Below are positions 11,482-23,101 of a stretch of DNA of 64,000 nt, piece after piece. Each line of letters begins with the position of its first letter. The stretch's first letter is position 1. Under the pieces are notes generated by a model. That model was given only the letters and a program-made list of their open reading frames with translations. It was not told the DNA's origin and did not search any database. The DNA is taken from positions 1,612,001 to 1,676,000 of the forward strand of contig JAPEIS010000013.1 in the NCBI GenBank assembly GCA_029531795.1, written 5' to 3'. Source of the DNA: Sclerotinia nivalis. Its lineage: Eukaryota > Ascomycota > Leotiomycetes > Helotiales > Sclerotiniaceae. The translations under genes were made by a program, and so were the position numbers.

Positions 11482-12288
11482 TTAAATCACCCCAGCAAAT
11501 ATCAGAATAAGAAGCCTCCCCAATTCCTTATTCTCTACTTCCCAGTAGTCTTGAGCATGCATCAGTAGATTTTGCTGATCAGGGTACGGAATCGTCTGAA
11601 TCAGTTCTTTGATGATATCAATGTCATGCCCACTCATTAATACGACTGCTCGTAGCAAAATCAATACTCCGGCGCCTCCCAGAACGTATGAGATTATTGG
11701 CATCAGGCGGAGTGCTGTGTGGATAAATTCATAAAATAGAAATCCATCATAGACACCAAGTCTCCGATCTTCTAGCAATATGTCACTTATTGCTTGAAGC
11801 AGATGCAATATCTGTTGCGCTGCATGATTTTCCAATTGCTGGTTCCCAATCGACCCATAAAATAGCACATCATCAATGCGCGAACATAGAGGGTTTTCCA
11901 TATCGGTAATTCGATTACCAAACGGATCTGGACAATATTGCATTTGTTCCGAACTGTTTCTGACCGCACAAATCCATCGCCCCGCCTCTGAAAGCTTATC
12001 ACGATCATCATAATGTTCGAATGTATCCCCGAATATTTCCATAAAATCGATTCTTGGGTTGCCTCTTTCACGAGCTTGATGGTGGATTCCAGGTAGGTTG
12101 CGTGCAAGTTCGCTTGACCGCATTGGAACATCATGTCCCTTTGGAAAGCTAAGAACCACAGGCGGTGAAACTCTTTCGAGATGCTTGACAGGACTCTTGT
12201 AATGTAAGGGCGGAATTGGTAACGGATTCGGGGCGTAGCGCCGATTGTTTCGTAACCCCGCCGTAATTATTCCATGATACGGAGCCAT
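11482..12288 (-). CDS. hypothetical protein, 268 residues
   Basis: A single open frame starting with ATG at 12288. I do not recognise the family. The N-terminal 60 residues are basic and Pro-rich, the middle is charged (DFMEIFGDTFEHYDDRDKL) and contains four Cys residues spread over 60 residues. A hydrophobic stretch near residues 195-215 (ALRLMPIISYVLGGAGVLIL) could be one membrane segment, and the protein ends with a second hydrophobic run (LLILIFAGVI). No signal peptide is visible. Length and codon variety argue that it is real, but no domain supports it. A shorter overlapping frame (11787-12134) is a shadow. Confidence 0.5.
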   Translation of the reverse strand: MAPYHGIITAGLRNNRRYAPNPLPIPPLHYKSPVKHLERVSPPVVLSFPKGHDVPMRSSELARNLPGIHHQARERGNPRIDFMEIFGDTFEHYDDRDKLSEAGRWICAVRNSSEQMQYCPDPFGNRITDMENPLCSRIDDVLFYGSIGNQQLENHAAQQILHLLQAISDILLEDRRLGVYDGFLFYEFIHTALRLMPIISYVLGGAGVLILLRAVVLMSGHDIDIIKELIQTIPYPDQQNLLMHAQDYWEVENKELGRLLILIFAGVI

Positions 12289-14892
12289 TTTATAAACTCG
12301 GCGTTGGCTTGATTCTGCAAATGATATTCTCTGAAGATGAGAGAAAAGGAATGAAATGAAATGGCGTGGAGTTATGGGGGTGATAAATGGTGTTTGGTTT
12401 CGGGGTCAAAAGGAACAATGCAGTTAGAAATAACGAGCTGTGGAAATGATCTGGAAGCAGATATTCAAAAGCTTAATATAACCAAACTTTGATCTCAAAC
12501 GTCATACAAACTACCACAATTGCCTTCGGCACCAAGTCACACACGTACAACCTCAAGACGTGCGAAAAATGTAAGCGGTTCGAAACCATTGGCTCACTTC
12601 AATAATCCCCAGCCGTAGCACTGGAAGGATCTGCCTTATCGTGCTACGCAAACATTAGGAAACGCAAAGATAATACGTCGCTTGATTGCGCGGATGTGAA
12701 ATGAGGCGGATTGATGATGATACCTATGTTAACGTCCTCGTGGATGAGTACTGGTGCACTCGACCAGCAATCACAACACGATAGAATGTTTCGTATATGC
12801 AAGAGTAGGCTGATAATAATGCCAGCTTCTAGAAAATATGTAGATAGCTGCGTTTTGGGTAGTAGGAAATTACTAGAGTGCATTGCCCACCGGATCAGTT
12901 GGAGCAAACAAACACGATGATAGCAAGCCACTGTAAACAGGGCTCCACCAAGATCATTTGGACTTGTTGGTAGATTGATGGGATAATATATTTCCTGTAT
13001 GCGCCATATGTATCATCAACTTTGATGTTTGTTCAATCTGGGGAATTGTAATTGAGAAGCCAAAAAAGATTTAGAGCCAGAATAGAATGGACTGACTAAT
13101 AAGCTGACATATACATTTGACTTCATATCTGTAGCTGAATATCACAAAAGTTGGACGCTCGGACCTGATGGATTTTTGTAATACTTCCTTCTTTACTCCA
13201 TACCTGTAACCTTACTGTTGTTGTATATACCCATGCCTTTCTTTAACTCCTGGACAACATATGAATATTCATCTATATCAGCTCATGTCCGAGTGGGCTT
13301 TGAATCTAATCTCTTCTAATCTCTTCTAATCTCTTCTAAGATCTTACTCTAGTTTTTGTTGCCCGAGAAAAGCATTTCTTTCATCGATAGACCTTTCCTT
13401 CGTGGGGACCATAGAGTGAAAGTTCACGCAGTCCCCATCAAAATAAAATGGAGTAAATTCTAAGAAAACCCCAATCATTATCAGTATGGCTTCCGATATT
13501 TTGCTTGATTTGATGTATATCATTCTCATCTCTTTCTTTATGGACATACCTAATTTCAGCCTTCCGGATGGCAGCTCCTCGCATTCTTTTTGCCAAAATT
13601 GTTAATGATTTGTGATTGTGTTTAGGAGATAAACAGAGAGAATTTACATCTAGTCTTATAAATTCATACCACTATCCAAATTCCTCGGTAATAATAAATC
13701 GATAAACCTTGTTTTTTACGGCCATGTATCATTTAGTTTCTTTGATTAACTTGCTCTCAAAGACTGCTTCTATCCCCCTCTTCATCTGATCTCAACTCAT
13801 CGATTCATCTAGATGTTTGGACATCATATATTTTTCCTTGTCAGCCACAAGGTCTCCAGTGAACTGCGAAGGTCATGGCTCACAATTGAAGGAGTGGGAA
13901 TCATGTTGTTTGTTCTCTATGTTTTGAGTATTGTCAGAAGCATCAATCAATTGGTATCAAACGCTGTATATATGAATGCTGTTCCTAAGAGACACCTTGC
14001 ATGTAACACAAAAAGTTGTCTGAAAGAATGCTAAATTCGAGACATTCATGCTGGGACAAGTCTTGATCACTGGTTGATTGATTGATTGATTTAATTAACG
14101 TCTACACTGAGTCTAAGACTATCTAAGACGGCTAGGAGCTTTATAAGCTTCTAACAAATAATAAATGGTAATATGCTGGCCTAGCGACCATAGCAAGTAC
14201 AGAGTTAAATCGATGGAGTTGATCTCCATCTCTTAATTGAGTAGGGGAAGTGAAAACTAATCCTGGGGTTCAAAAACCCTCTCTTGATCACTGGTGTTTC
14301 TTTACTTGGCTCGATTATTATCCAATCTGTACAACTATGCATATCAGTTCACTAGGATAAGCCGAACCTCAGATTAAAAATCAATACTTGAAGAAATAAT
14401 TGTAGGGAGCATTCTGATATTTCATTCATGTTCTAACCAATTCTTTTATATTCACAATCTTCTCCAGCTGGTAACACACCTGTAGAGTCTTGAACATTGA
14501 CAGCATACTAAGAATTGAGACATGTAACCAAAAGAGATATTTTTAACCTAAGATGTCAAAATGGAAATTCATGATCAAATTCCTTAATCTTAATAATCCC
14601 TTCTCACATTAAGAAATGATTCCACCACCTTCGAGTAGTTCTCCACAACACCTGATGATTCTTCCAACATCAAGAGCTGGGGAATTATCTGGGCATCTCC
14701 TCCCTTTATTGAGTTTCGAATTTGAATTGTCATTTCCTCACTATTGGGTTTCTGAATCTTTATTTATTTGCAATCTATCAAAACGTTTGGTACACTCTGA
14801 ACGACTGAAGTACACAACTTTCGAACAAAAGTTGGGAACTCAATCTTCACGCAACCTTCTTTCTAAGAACATCAAAGCTCATTTCCCTCAAC
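12289..14892. other. long intergenic stretch (2.6 kb)
   Basis: No gene is supported. Several frames of 60-99 codons occur on both strands without any protein character. The region holds a 10-base tandem repeat near 13305, a short TGAT repeat near 14073 and, just before 14893, the 5' region of the next gene. Confidence 0.5.
13305..13339. repeat. 10-bp tandem repeat, about 3.5 copies
   Basis: The unit TCTAATCTCT is repeated head to tail three and a half times with the last copy ending in AAG. It lies in the gene-free stretch and has no evident function. Confidence 0.85.
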
Positions 14893-16476
14893 ATGTCTTC
14901 CAGGTCGGAGACTAACTCTCCCAGTATGCCCAATGCCAGAGCTGAGAATGGTTCATCGCGTGCTCCTTCACAAGAAGATTCGGCGAATCGATCAGATGTA
15001 AGTACCCTGTCTTTTACCGTCAATCCCCGCAACAGTTCTTTCCTCTCGCCCATCTTATGGTCAGTTTGTTCAGTTGTGAGGACTAATGAGCACTATTTTA
15101 TGGTTTAATTTCGATTCGATGACGAATATTGCCACCTCAGTGAAGCGGCACGGTCACCGGATCCGTGCCTTTCCTTCTTCCATTCTCCATTGATTCAAAT
15201 CTTGATAGAATCGTAGCTCACGACTGATTTATTCTACTATAGATTTCGTCATCCAGAAATTCATCGCCAGTCAAGTCTTTAGCGAACAAATCCGCCACAG
15301 CGAAGAAACAGAAAATGTCAGATAAGATGGCTAAGGTCACGGTTACCGATAAGGATGACAATGCTCTTGATGAGGATCCAGGCCATGAACACAAGCTCAA
15401 CTCTCAAAAGGCTACCATTACTCACAAGAAATCTGCTTCCAAGACAGCGCCAGTCGCCGAAGTCGATAGCGACAACGACAGCAACTACGCCGAACCCGAG
15501 GAAAGGCCTACTAAGAAGCCCGTTACCGCCTCCAAGTCCAAGCCCAAGTCACCCGTCACCAAAAAGCCAGCTGCCAAAGCCAAGAAAAATGCTGCGGCAC
15601 CCGATAACGTAACTCCAGTTTTCTCTGATGCCGAGGATGCAGAGTCGACCGCGAAGCCTGCCCCGACTTTCAAGCCCAGGAAGAGACGTGCTGCTGTTCC
15701 CACAGACAATGGAGCTCGCAAGAAAGCCAAATTACCCGCGAATGCCTACACTCCCGATTCCTATGAAAGTTTGAACAAGGAAGATAAACTCTTGTTCGAC
15801 CTCAAAACCCAAAGCCCGGAGGCGACATGGAAGGAACTTGTTGAAGAATTCAATTTGGAAATACAGAGCTGCCCTAAAGTCAACCCCGATGCCCTTAGAA
15901 AACGATGGCCAAGAGTCAAGGCTGCAGCGACTGAAGTCGCACATGGTGATGTAAGTTTGGAATTTCAATCTTACCAAATTTGTTATATCCTTCTCATGGT
16001 TTGTGATTACTAATTCTCGATATCAGATTCAAAAGATGTGCGTCTATAAGCAAGATATGGAAGTTCAACTTGAGACAACACGAGAGGAGCTTTTGGCAAA
16101 ATTCGAGAGAGACAAAGAGGCCATACTGCGAAAATTTAAGGCGGACATGTGGACCAAAATCGCCAAATACGTGGGCCAAGACGGCGGTAACCAATACGAA
16201 CCAGCTACTCTCCAGAGAAAGTATGGTGTCTATCAGCGTCAGGGCCGCATCGATACAAATGATAAATATTTGGCTTGGACGGATCAGGATGAAAAGGAGA
16301 GAAAGGCCAGGGAGCGTAGCAAGAAGACCTTGATGGATAAGAATGATGCAGAGGCTTCGGAGGACGATGATGAAGAACCGAATGTTGAGGAAAAGGCAGA
16401 AGACGATGACGATGATGAAGAAGACAACGTTGACGTCAGGGGAAAAGATAGCTACATGTCTCACGGAGAGGACTAA
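14893..16476 (+). CDS. charged nuclear-type protein, possible Myb/SANT-like segment
   Basis: Three exons, 14893-14997, 15243-15950 and 16027-16476, separated by introns of 245 and 76 nt, encode 420 residues. Donor and acceptor sites are canonical (GTAAGT, ATAG, TCAG) and both joins are in phase. The N-terminal 200 residues are low complexity, rich in Lys, Ala, Ser and Pro, with acidic patches and several basic clusters that look like nuclear localisation signals (PRKRRAAVP, KKAKLP). A compact segment near 205-260 (LFDLKTQSPEATWKELVEEF through LRKRWPRVKAAA) has the spaced Trp residues and helix lengths of a Myb/SANT-like fold. It is followed by a coiled-coil-like stretch in exon 3 and an acidic Asp/Glu-rich C-terminus. 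A chromatin or DNA-binding role is inferred only from this composition. Confidence 0.75.
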
Positions 16477-16817
16477 ACAAAAGAAGATGTTTCGTCCAGC
16501 AGCATGGGAAATGATGATAAGATCGGAATACAGGAGAATGATGTGCACGACTATAGGTAGCATTAGCGGTATTTCGGTCTTCATAAACCAGCCATAACTA
16601 ACCGAATTTACTTTGGCTCGTAGAAATATGATATCCTGAGCATCACCATACTTACCAGTCCATGTGATTTTATCAAATACCTAAGTAATTGAGTTTGGGA
16701 AGTCATCTAAGCATGTCTTCTCGTCTTAAAAAAGTAGTGTAGTCTTTAACCACACACCTTTGAAAAAACTACGCTCTACGCCAACTTCCCCCGTCCACCT
16801 CCCCCAATTACAAATAA
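16477..16817. other. convergent 3' intergenic region
   Basis: A 341-base stretch between the stop codons of two convergent genes. Nothing specific is seen beyond presumptive terminators. Confidence 0.5.
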
Positions 16818-17441
16818 TCACACCTGGCCTGGGCTCGCCATCCCCCAACAATCCACCTCCCTCCCCACCCCTCCAACCAGCCCCACCAAATCCCCAAAAT
16901 GCTTAACCCCAAACCTCCCACACAAAACTCTCACATACCCCTCTTTCCAAAACCCCCCTTCGATACAAACAAGCACTTTGGTCCCCTCCCTCTTCAACGC
17001 TATCCCAAGCTCCACCAACGCCGTCCCCCCGGCCCCTATTTTCCCAGCACGAACATCCGCCCCTATAAACCCCACCACAACAATATCCGCCAATTCCAAA
17101 GCCTGGATTTCGAAATTCACCTGCGCGACGAATTTTTCATCTGAAGTCGCTTCGCGCCACGTGGAGTCCCAGGCGGGGTTGTAGGGATCGATTATTGTGA
17201 AGGGGCTTGGATTGTGGGTATTGTTGCTAGTGGATGTAGATGTGGTGGGCGATGGGGCGAAAAGAGCATTGGCTAGGGTTTGTTGCCAGCGGGTTTCGTC
17301 TTTGTTGTAATTTGTGGTGCCGGAGAGGAAGATTATGGGGCGGGGTAGTTTGTCGGGGTTGAGAATTTGGCCATTTTTGATTAAGTTTGAAGAGGGTGTT
17401 AATAGGATATTTTGGTTTGGGGAACTGGTGGATGAAGACAT
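16818..17441 (-). CDS. nucleoside 2-deoxyribosyltransferase-like protein
   Basis: Single exon, 207 residues, from the ATG at 17441 (MSSSTSSPNQN); the open frame extends 11 codons further upstream without another ATG. The fold is suggested by PIIFLSGTTN at the first strand, a conserved Trp soon after, FTIIDPYNPAWD, then FEIQALELADIVVVGF and GGTALVELGIAL, where the Glu in the LVELG segment corresponds to the likely nucleophile of the deoxyribosyltransferase superfamily. VLVCIEGGFWKEGYVRVLC forms the late strand and helix. This matches the fungal and bacterial nucleoside 2-deoxyribosyltransferase-like group, whose members are mostly uncharacterised. It could act on nucleosides or nucleotide-like metabolites in the cytosol. 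The coding strand is very rich in G and T in its second half. Confidence 0.72.
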   Translation of the reverse strand: MSSSTSSPNQNILLTPSSNLIKNGQILNPDKLPRPIIFLSGTTNYNKDETRWQQTLANALFAPSPTTSTSTSNNTHNPSPFTIIDPYNPAWDSTWREATSDEKFVAQVNFEIQALELADIVVVGFIGADVRAGKIGAGGTALVELGIALKREGTKVLVCIEGGFWKEGYVRVLCGRFGVKHFGDLVGLVGGVGREVDCWGMASPGQV

Positions 17442-17826
17442 CGTGTATGTGATGAGTTTGTTTGCGGACTGCACGAGGAAGTCGCTCGGTGTTAGAGTAG
17501 GATGACAGTGTAATAATTTTTGGTCCTAATATTCAATGCTGGGATTGAGTTGTCGCCTAAATATAGGGGGAAGATATCATAGCACTACCAAGCCGTGACT
17601 TCTCTGTAATGAGGAACAAATGTGTCGTTTCGAGATGAAGGCTGTAAATTGATTAGCCGCAGTGCATCACGATTGCATCTAGTCAGTGGCCAATCATCGA
17701 TTCCCAAATTCCATGGGTCTGAGACTGGGGCCACATCACCAGATTCGTGGAACATCCATTTCCCCATGATAATCTCTTTGAAAAGGGGTATATATTCATT
17801 CATAAATCTTCCCGTCCCCAATCTAT

Positions 17827-20635
17827 CTATCGATCCTCTAACTCAACTCCATCATCAAATCTGTCTTCCGTTCCATCCATTATATGTCCAATTCCATGAT
17901 CTTGAGGAAACCTTGGACTTCCCCTCCTTCCTATCGTCTCTCCACCGGCAAGTCTAATTCTTCCACCACTGGCACTATGCACTTTATTCCCAACCCAAGA
18001 TCCCACACTTCTCATCAAACACCAAAGCCTTTCTTCGTTGTTCGACAAAACTCGATCTCTTTCTTCTCTGAATCCTTCATTGGCTTCCACTTTGAATTGG
18101 TATTTTAAGACATCTTTAACTGTTACTAGGCCTTCTAGTTTCCCATGGTATTCGATTAAAATTACTCGAGGCCCAATCTTCTGGAATAATTCCATAACGG
18201 TTTCTAATGGTAATCGAGGATGAACAGTAACAGGGGTGGAATCTATGAATCGACTAAAGTCCACAGATGATGATGCCATACCTTCAAATTTTTTAGGACC
18301 TGCTGGCGTAGTAGGAGTGATAGGATCATGAGTTAAAATATTGTTCGGGGGCGAGAAATAACATTTTGCTGAGGGGGAGATGGTTCTATCCCTTTTAACG
18401 CGATCAATTGCATAGCGTAATTCAGTGCGGCCGATGTATCCGACCAGAATCTTAGACACGCGATCCTCTACAATCGGAAATCCTTGATATCGGTCTTCGA
18501 GAAGCAATTTTTCTAAATGCCTCATTGTATAACCTGTTGTTGGTAAAACAACCACATCAGCCGTCATGACTTGAGATACTGGTACGCCAAAAGTATGCTC
18601 CTCCTTATTGTCCAGGAAAGGAAATCCGTTGAACCAAATCATTCGATCCGCTATACCACCCTTTCCAAAGAATTCGGAGACAGCTTTCGTTACGCCGACA
18701 ACAATCATAGTTGGAAGAATGTAGGTCGTGGCACCCGTAAGCTCGAACATAATAACGACGACAGATACAGTGATATGCATAATACCACTCAAGGCTGCTG
18801 CTGCGCCAAGAAATGCATATGTTCCTGGTGTGATACAGGGTACATCCGGTTGACAGGAGGCAAAAAATACAGATGCGGGATAAGCTTCGTGAATAGCTTG
18901 GACGAGAATACCAATAGTACGACCAAAGGATGCACCGATAGCCATAGATGGGACGAATATTCCAGCTGGAACTTTACATCCATATGAGATGATTACGAGA
19001 AACATTCGAATGATCGTTGCTAAAGTCAAAGAAAAGACCATCTTCCATCGATTCTCCTTATCACAAAGACCATTGTAATCTTCCGCACCTTCACATTCCA
19101 AGAACAAAATCTCCATACTTTCGGTCATATCGATTCGTAGAAACATATTTGGATAGCAAATTAGAGCGGTTCCAGTCGCCAGTAAGGTCGCCTCGAGTAT
19201 TGCATATTCAGCGAGATACTTCTTTCGAAATGCCTGCGCTCTCAAATTCCACTTGATCATAAATGCTCCATAGAGTCCACCAAATATTCCTAGTACGATG
19301 TAGAAAACTACCTCGAAGAAATGCCATTCACGATCATAGTGAACTTGAAACATGACACGTTGACCGGTTCGGAATGGATTCATTGCTGCAAGAACAGCCG
19401 TTGCAACCAATGCGCAAAAATAACTTCGCCACATGGTCTTCAAGGGAAAGTATGAGGACATTTCCTCGAGGGAAAACAAAACACCTCCGATAGGACTACC
19501 GAATGCTACCGCAACACCGGCTGCTGCACAAGCGCTTAGGATTTCGCGAGTTTTAGAGGCATTCCGTTTATACTTTTCGAAAAGCCTAGAAATGACATTG
19601 CCGGTACATACTGCATAATGAACACTTGGTCCTTCTTTCCCTACTGATAAACCAGATCCAATTGCCAAAGGAAGGGCAACTGATTTGATGATTAAAGTCC
19701 AGAATCCAAGAAATCCTTTCATAACAAATCCGGCAATGATGCATTTTATTTCAGAAATTCCGGATCCAGCTGCATAAGGAGCAAACGATCTTACTAGACT
19801 CGCTGAAGTCAATGCGAATATCGTCTAAAAGTGTCAGTGTAAACATCGCCAGATGCGGGGTAACACCTACAGCAAATAAAGTGTATATCACATAATTAAT
19901 TGGTGGGAAAGAACTCCATCTATGCCAGTCATCACATCCTACCTTCAGTTAGCATCATATCTCTCATTGGTGCTCAGATACATGCCAGTGTCTTCTCCCC
20001 AGCAACAGAAGCTCTCATTGAGGTAAAATCCAGTCTTGCAATATCCGAGCTTAATATCCGAAAGCCATTCCGTAATTATATTCAAAAACGCCGCATTAAC
20101 ACCAATTGCAGCCCCTAACCATCTCGCATCAGCATGTCTTTCATCACTGCATATATGTCATCCCGTACCTATGAGAGTAACCACAATCCAAGCTTGCGCC
20201 GCATCATAAGATTCCCATAACTTATATCTCCATCCAGCATGTCCACCTCTTTCAAAGAACCCAGCTGTTTGCTCCTTCCGAATCTTTCTTCGTATCTGTT
20301 CTTTCGCCGCATCCTGAACCCAATCTTTGAGAGGTGTTAACTTGGTTGTCGCAAATCGGATAAAGGAGGGTTATTACCTATAGTTGTGAAATCCTGCCAA
20401 ATATGATTAGCGCAGATATTCCAGCTGCCAAATAACAAAGCCAAGGGTAGTAATATACCTCATAACGTTTGATTTCCTCAATTTCCTCATCTATCTGACG
20501 TTCTGCGACATTCGGCACATTGGTAGCCTCGCCTTGTTCAGCACTTGAGACGGCAAAGGATAGACGATGAGAAAAAGAGGGACGTTGATGAAGGCGCGCT
20601 GATGGCACAGAAAAGGAAGATGATCGTGAGTTCAT
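17827..20635 (-). CDS. ClC-type chloride channel/transporter with two CBS domains
   Basis: Six exons: 20459-20635, 20378-20393, 20169-20324, 19986-20114, 19871-19938 and 17827-19824, about 847 residues. The second exon is only 16 nt, and the intron 19939-19985 appears to start with GC rather than GT. ClC signature motifs are present: GSGISEIK near residue 202, GKEGPSVH near 245 with the gating glutamate, and PAGIFVPSMAIGA. About ten hydrophobic helices follow, then two CBS domains near 600-655 and 705-760. The protein conducts or exchanges chloride in an intracellular or plasma membrane; the two CBS domains usually regulate gating. The WIVVTLIGAAIG and LNESFCCWG segments match the fungal subgroup. 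The last 80 residues are charged and probably disordered. Confidence 0.93.
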
Positions 20636-21021
20636 GGCCCCATTTGTACTGAAAGCATTATGCGATTGTAGTTATAATATAATCGTTCAATGTTCGAGAT
20701 AGCTTGGCTGGGAGGCGTACTATGCGGCCGCTAGCGTCGGATGAACCAATTCTAATCAGAGATGGTTTCTTGTTGCGCGTGAGCTAGCCCCAGGTAGTTC
20801 CAGACAGTCAAATATATCATATCATACCCTCTTATGAATACAAACCCGTTTTCCACCGTATTGGGAATCCTTGTAGTCTAGAGTTCAAATGTTCACATTC
20901 ACAATCTATCGAAACGTGGATTTTAAAAGTCTTGAATTTAACTCTAAAAGCATCGCGCAGTTTTTGATTGATCTAATATCGTTCAAGTGAACGTCTCCCC
21001 CACAGACACCTAAATGTTGTC
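20636..21021. other. ClC promoter region and 3' region of the next gene
   Basis: A 386-base stretch upstream of the ClC start and downstream of the UBA/His-Cys-box gene. No motif is claimed. Confidence 0.5.
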
Positions 21022-23101
21022 CTATTTGACAATTCTACGTACCAATTCTCGTTTCTTCTTCAACTTTTGACCGAATGCCACCTTGATTACAGGCCATTCC
21101 TTCCAATATCGCCAATTGTGATCTGCACAGGCATCGAAAGTTGCTTCGTCTGAAAGTGTCAAGTGTGTCATACATGCTGGGGAATGTTGATTATCGATGC
21201 CACGATACTTCGTGGTGCATTTGTTTTGCGGGATACCACCTTTCTCGAGAATACTTAGCCGTCTGGCATGGCATCTATGTCGAGGTATTGCGCTGCTTTG
21301 ACTTTCCCCAATGACGTGTGATGGACGTCTACATGCCTTATTCCCACAAAGCTTACTCTTACTGAATTTGCCATTTCCCGTCACCTTCCTCGTTTCCAAA
21401 GCTAACAAGCCTGCTTTTGATGGTGGATGATTTGAAATTAGCAAGACAACAACCTCATCCAAGTTTAGCAACCACTTGTGAGTCACTAAGCAATGAGAGC
21501 AAGCATCTTTCAACTCAATTGTTGCAGATGCTACAGCCCCCTCTAGAATGCAATTTGTCGAGTATGGATATGCCTGACTTTCGAGTGCTAGGAGGCTTTT
21601 GCGGATTGTGGCAAGACTTGTAGCCCGTTGAAAAACTCTTACAAAGCAATCAACTTTATGGGTATTAGAGGAACTTCCGGCATTTCTGCCAAGCACGATG
21701 CGGGATTCGGATTTTTGGAAGAACTTTTCTGCCCAAGCGATCCTCTTATCCGCCCATACACCTTCATTCACAAGTTGGAGTGGAATCTCTGGGGTTTGAA
21801 CAGCTCCAGAATTATCGTCCACAGCACTATCATCCGCAGCACTATCCTCCGGAGCACCATCCTTTCCAGAACTATTCCCTGTCTTCACGCGGGATGGACT
21901 CTGTACATCGACATCGGTTACTTCATCATCAGAAATTTCAATTACCTCCAGCTTGCGCTTGGTACCGCTGCCATAGGTATTCACTCCAGGGGAAGTATTT
22001 ATTGCTTTTGAAACAACTGGTTCACCGGTCGGTTCTTTCTTGATAGTTGTTGCGACTGTTTTGCTTTGAATTTGATTTGAAACCGTTGCCTCCGCAATGA
22101 TGGGTTCCGCCTGTATTGTTGTTACGACTGCTTCGCTTTGGCTTTGGCTCGAATTCGAGGCCTCCTGAGTATTATCAATGGTCGCGCTCACACGCTGCCT
22201 CTGGGGCATTGTCGTCCCCTTTGCCGGTAAACATGCGGCACTGTTAATGAAACGTTTCCACGAACATGGGAGTGGTTTTCTTTCAAATCGTTGATGAGGC
22301 TGAGGATTCGGTGGCCGACTTGAAGCTAGGGGCTCTCTGGACACCCAAACATTAGGCGGCCTGGTTGACAATGCAGCTTTGACTTCTTTGACTGCGTCTT
22401 CAATGATGAGTTGTTTCTGTAATGCTGTTCCAACGACCTTGCTTTGGCTTTCGCCCCCATTCATTACTTTCTTCAAGGAAAATTTCTTCTGTGCCGTTTC
22501 GGCATTGCTTGTCTCAGTACTCTTCTTTGGCGTTGTAGATCCCAGCATTTCAGGTTGAGCTGGAGCACCAGAACGGAACTTCACCGGAACAGATATTAAC
22601 TACTCATTCAAACCACAAGGAAAGATTTTAAGCTTACTCTGGCGAGAATTCTCAAAGCTTTAATCCGGTCCTTTTCTGCAATCCAGAGAGCAAACTCAAG
22701 AAGCCCCACTGCATTTCCCCTGTCTGGTCGACTTTCGAACTGAGTTGACTGTCAGTATTGTTAACGACACGAATGCTTCGAACACCTCATCTGCCTCAAA
22801 CAACCTAGAGAACGCCTCAAACAATCAACATATCTTGATTGACCTTAGTCTCCCACCTTATCCAAAAATGAAAATCATCTGACCATTCGACGTATTCTGC
22901 AAATTAACTCACCTTCAACAGTACATCAGCAGCTTCCCAAATGCATCCATTCGTGTGAAAAACCGCAAATCGAATCAACTCATGATCAAACCCTAACTGC
23001 GCAACGTTTTCGATGGTCAATGTTTGAGCTTGTTGGACCGGTTTTTCCGGTACAGCGCCCTTTTCTACAGGCTCAATTGCGTTTTCGATGGGTTCGGCCA
23101 T
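21022..23101 (-). CDS. UBA-like, SUMO-interaction and His-Cys-box (homing-endonuclease-type zinc) protein
   Basis: Exon 1 is 22913-23101, exon 2 is 22638-22739 and exon 3 is 21022 to about 22578 or 22599; the last acceptor is uncertain because the nearest AG gives a 38-nt intron and the next in-frame one 59 nt. The product is about 610-617 residues. Residues 30-63 (VAQLGFDHELIRFAVFHTNG then EAADVLL) look like a UBA ubiquitin-binding helix bundle. The middle is Ser/Thr-rich and disordered and carries EVIEISDDE, a typical SUMO-interaction motif. Near residue 510 the sequence CGNKACRRPSHVIGES followed by RHRCH, NKC and SPAC matches the zinc-binding loop of His-Cys-box homing endonucleases, a domain that fungi carry in many proteins. 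A nuclear, ubiquitin/SUMO-connected role is inference; nuclease activity is unproven. Confidence 0.72.

Noticed and set aside
14180..14285. Faint resemblance to a 5S rRNA (GACCATAG start, later GTGA and AATCCTG)
   Set aside because: Only short scattered matches; the stems do not form convincingly.
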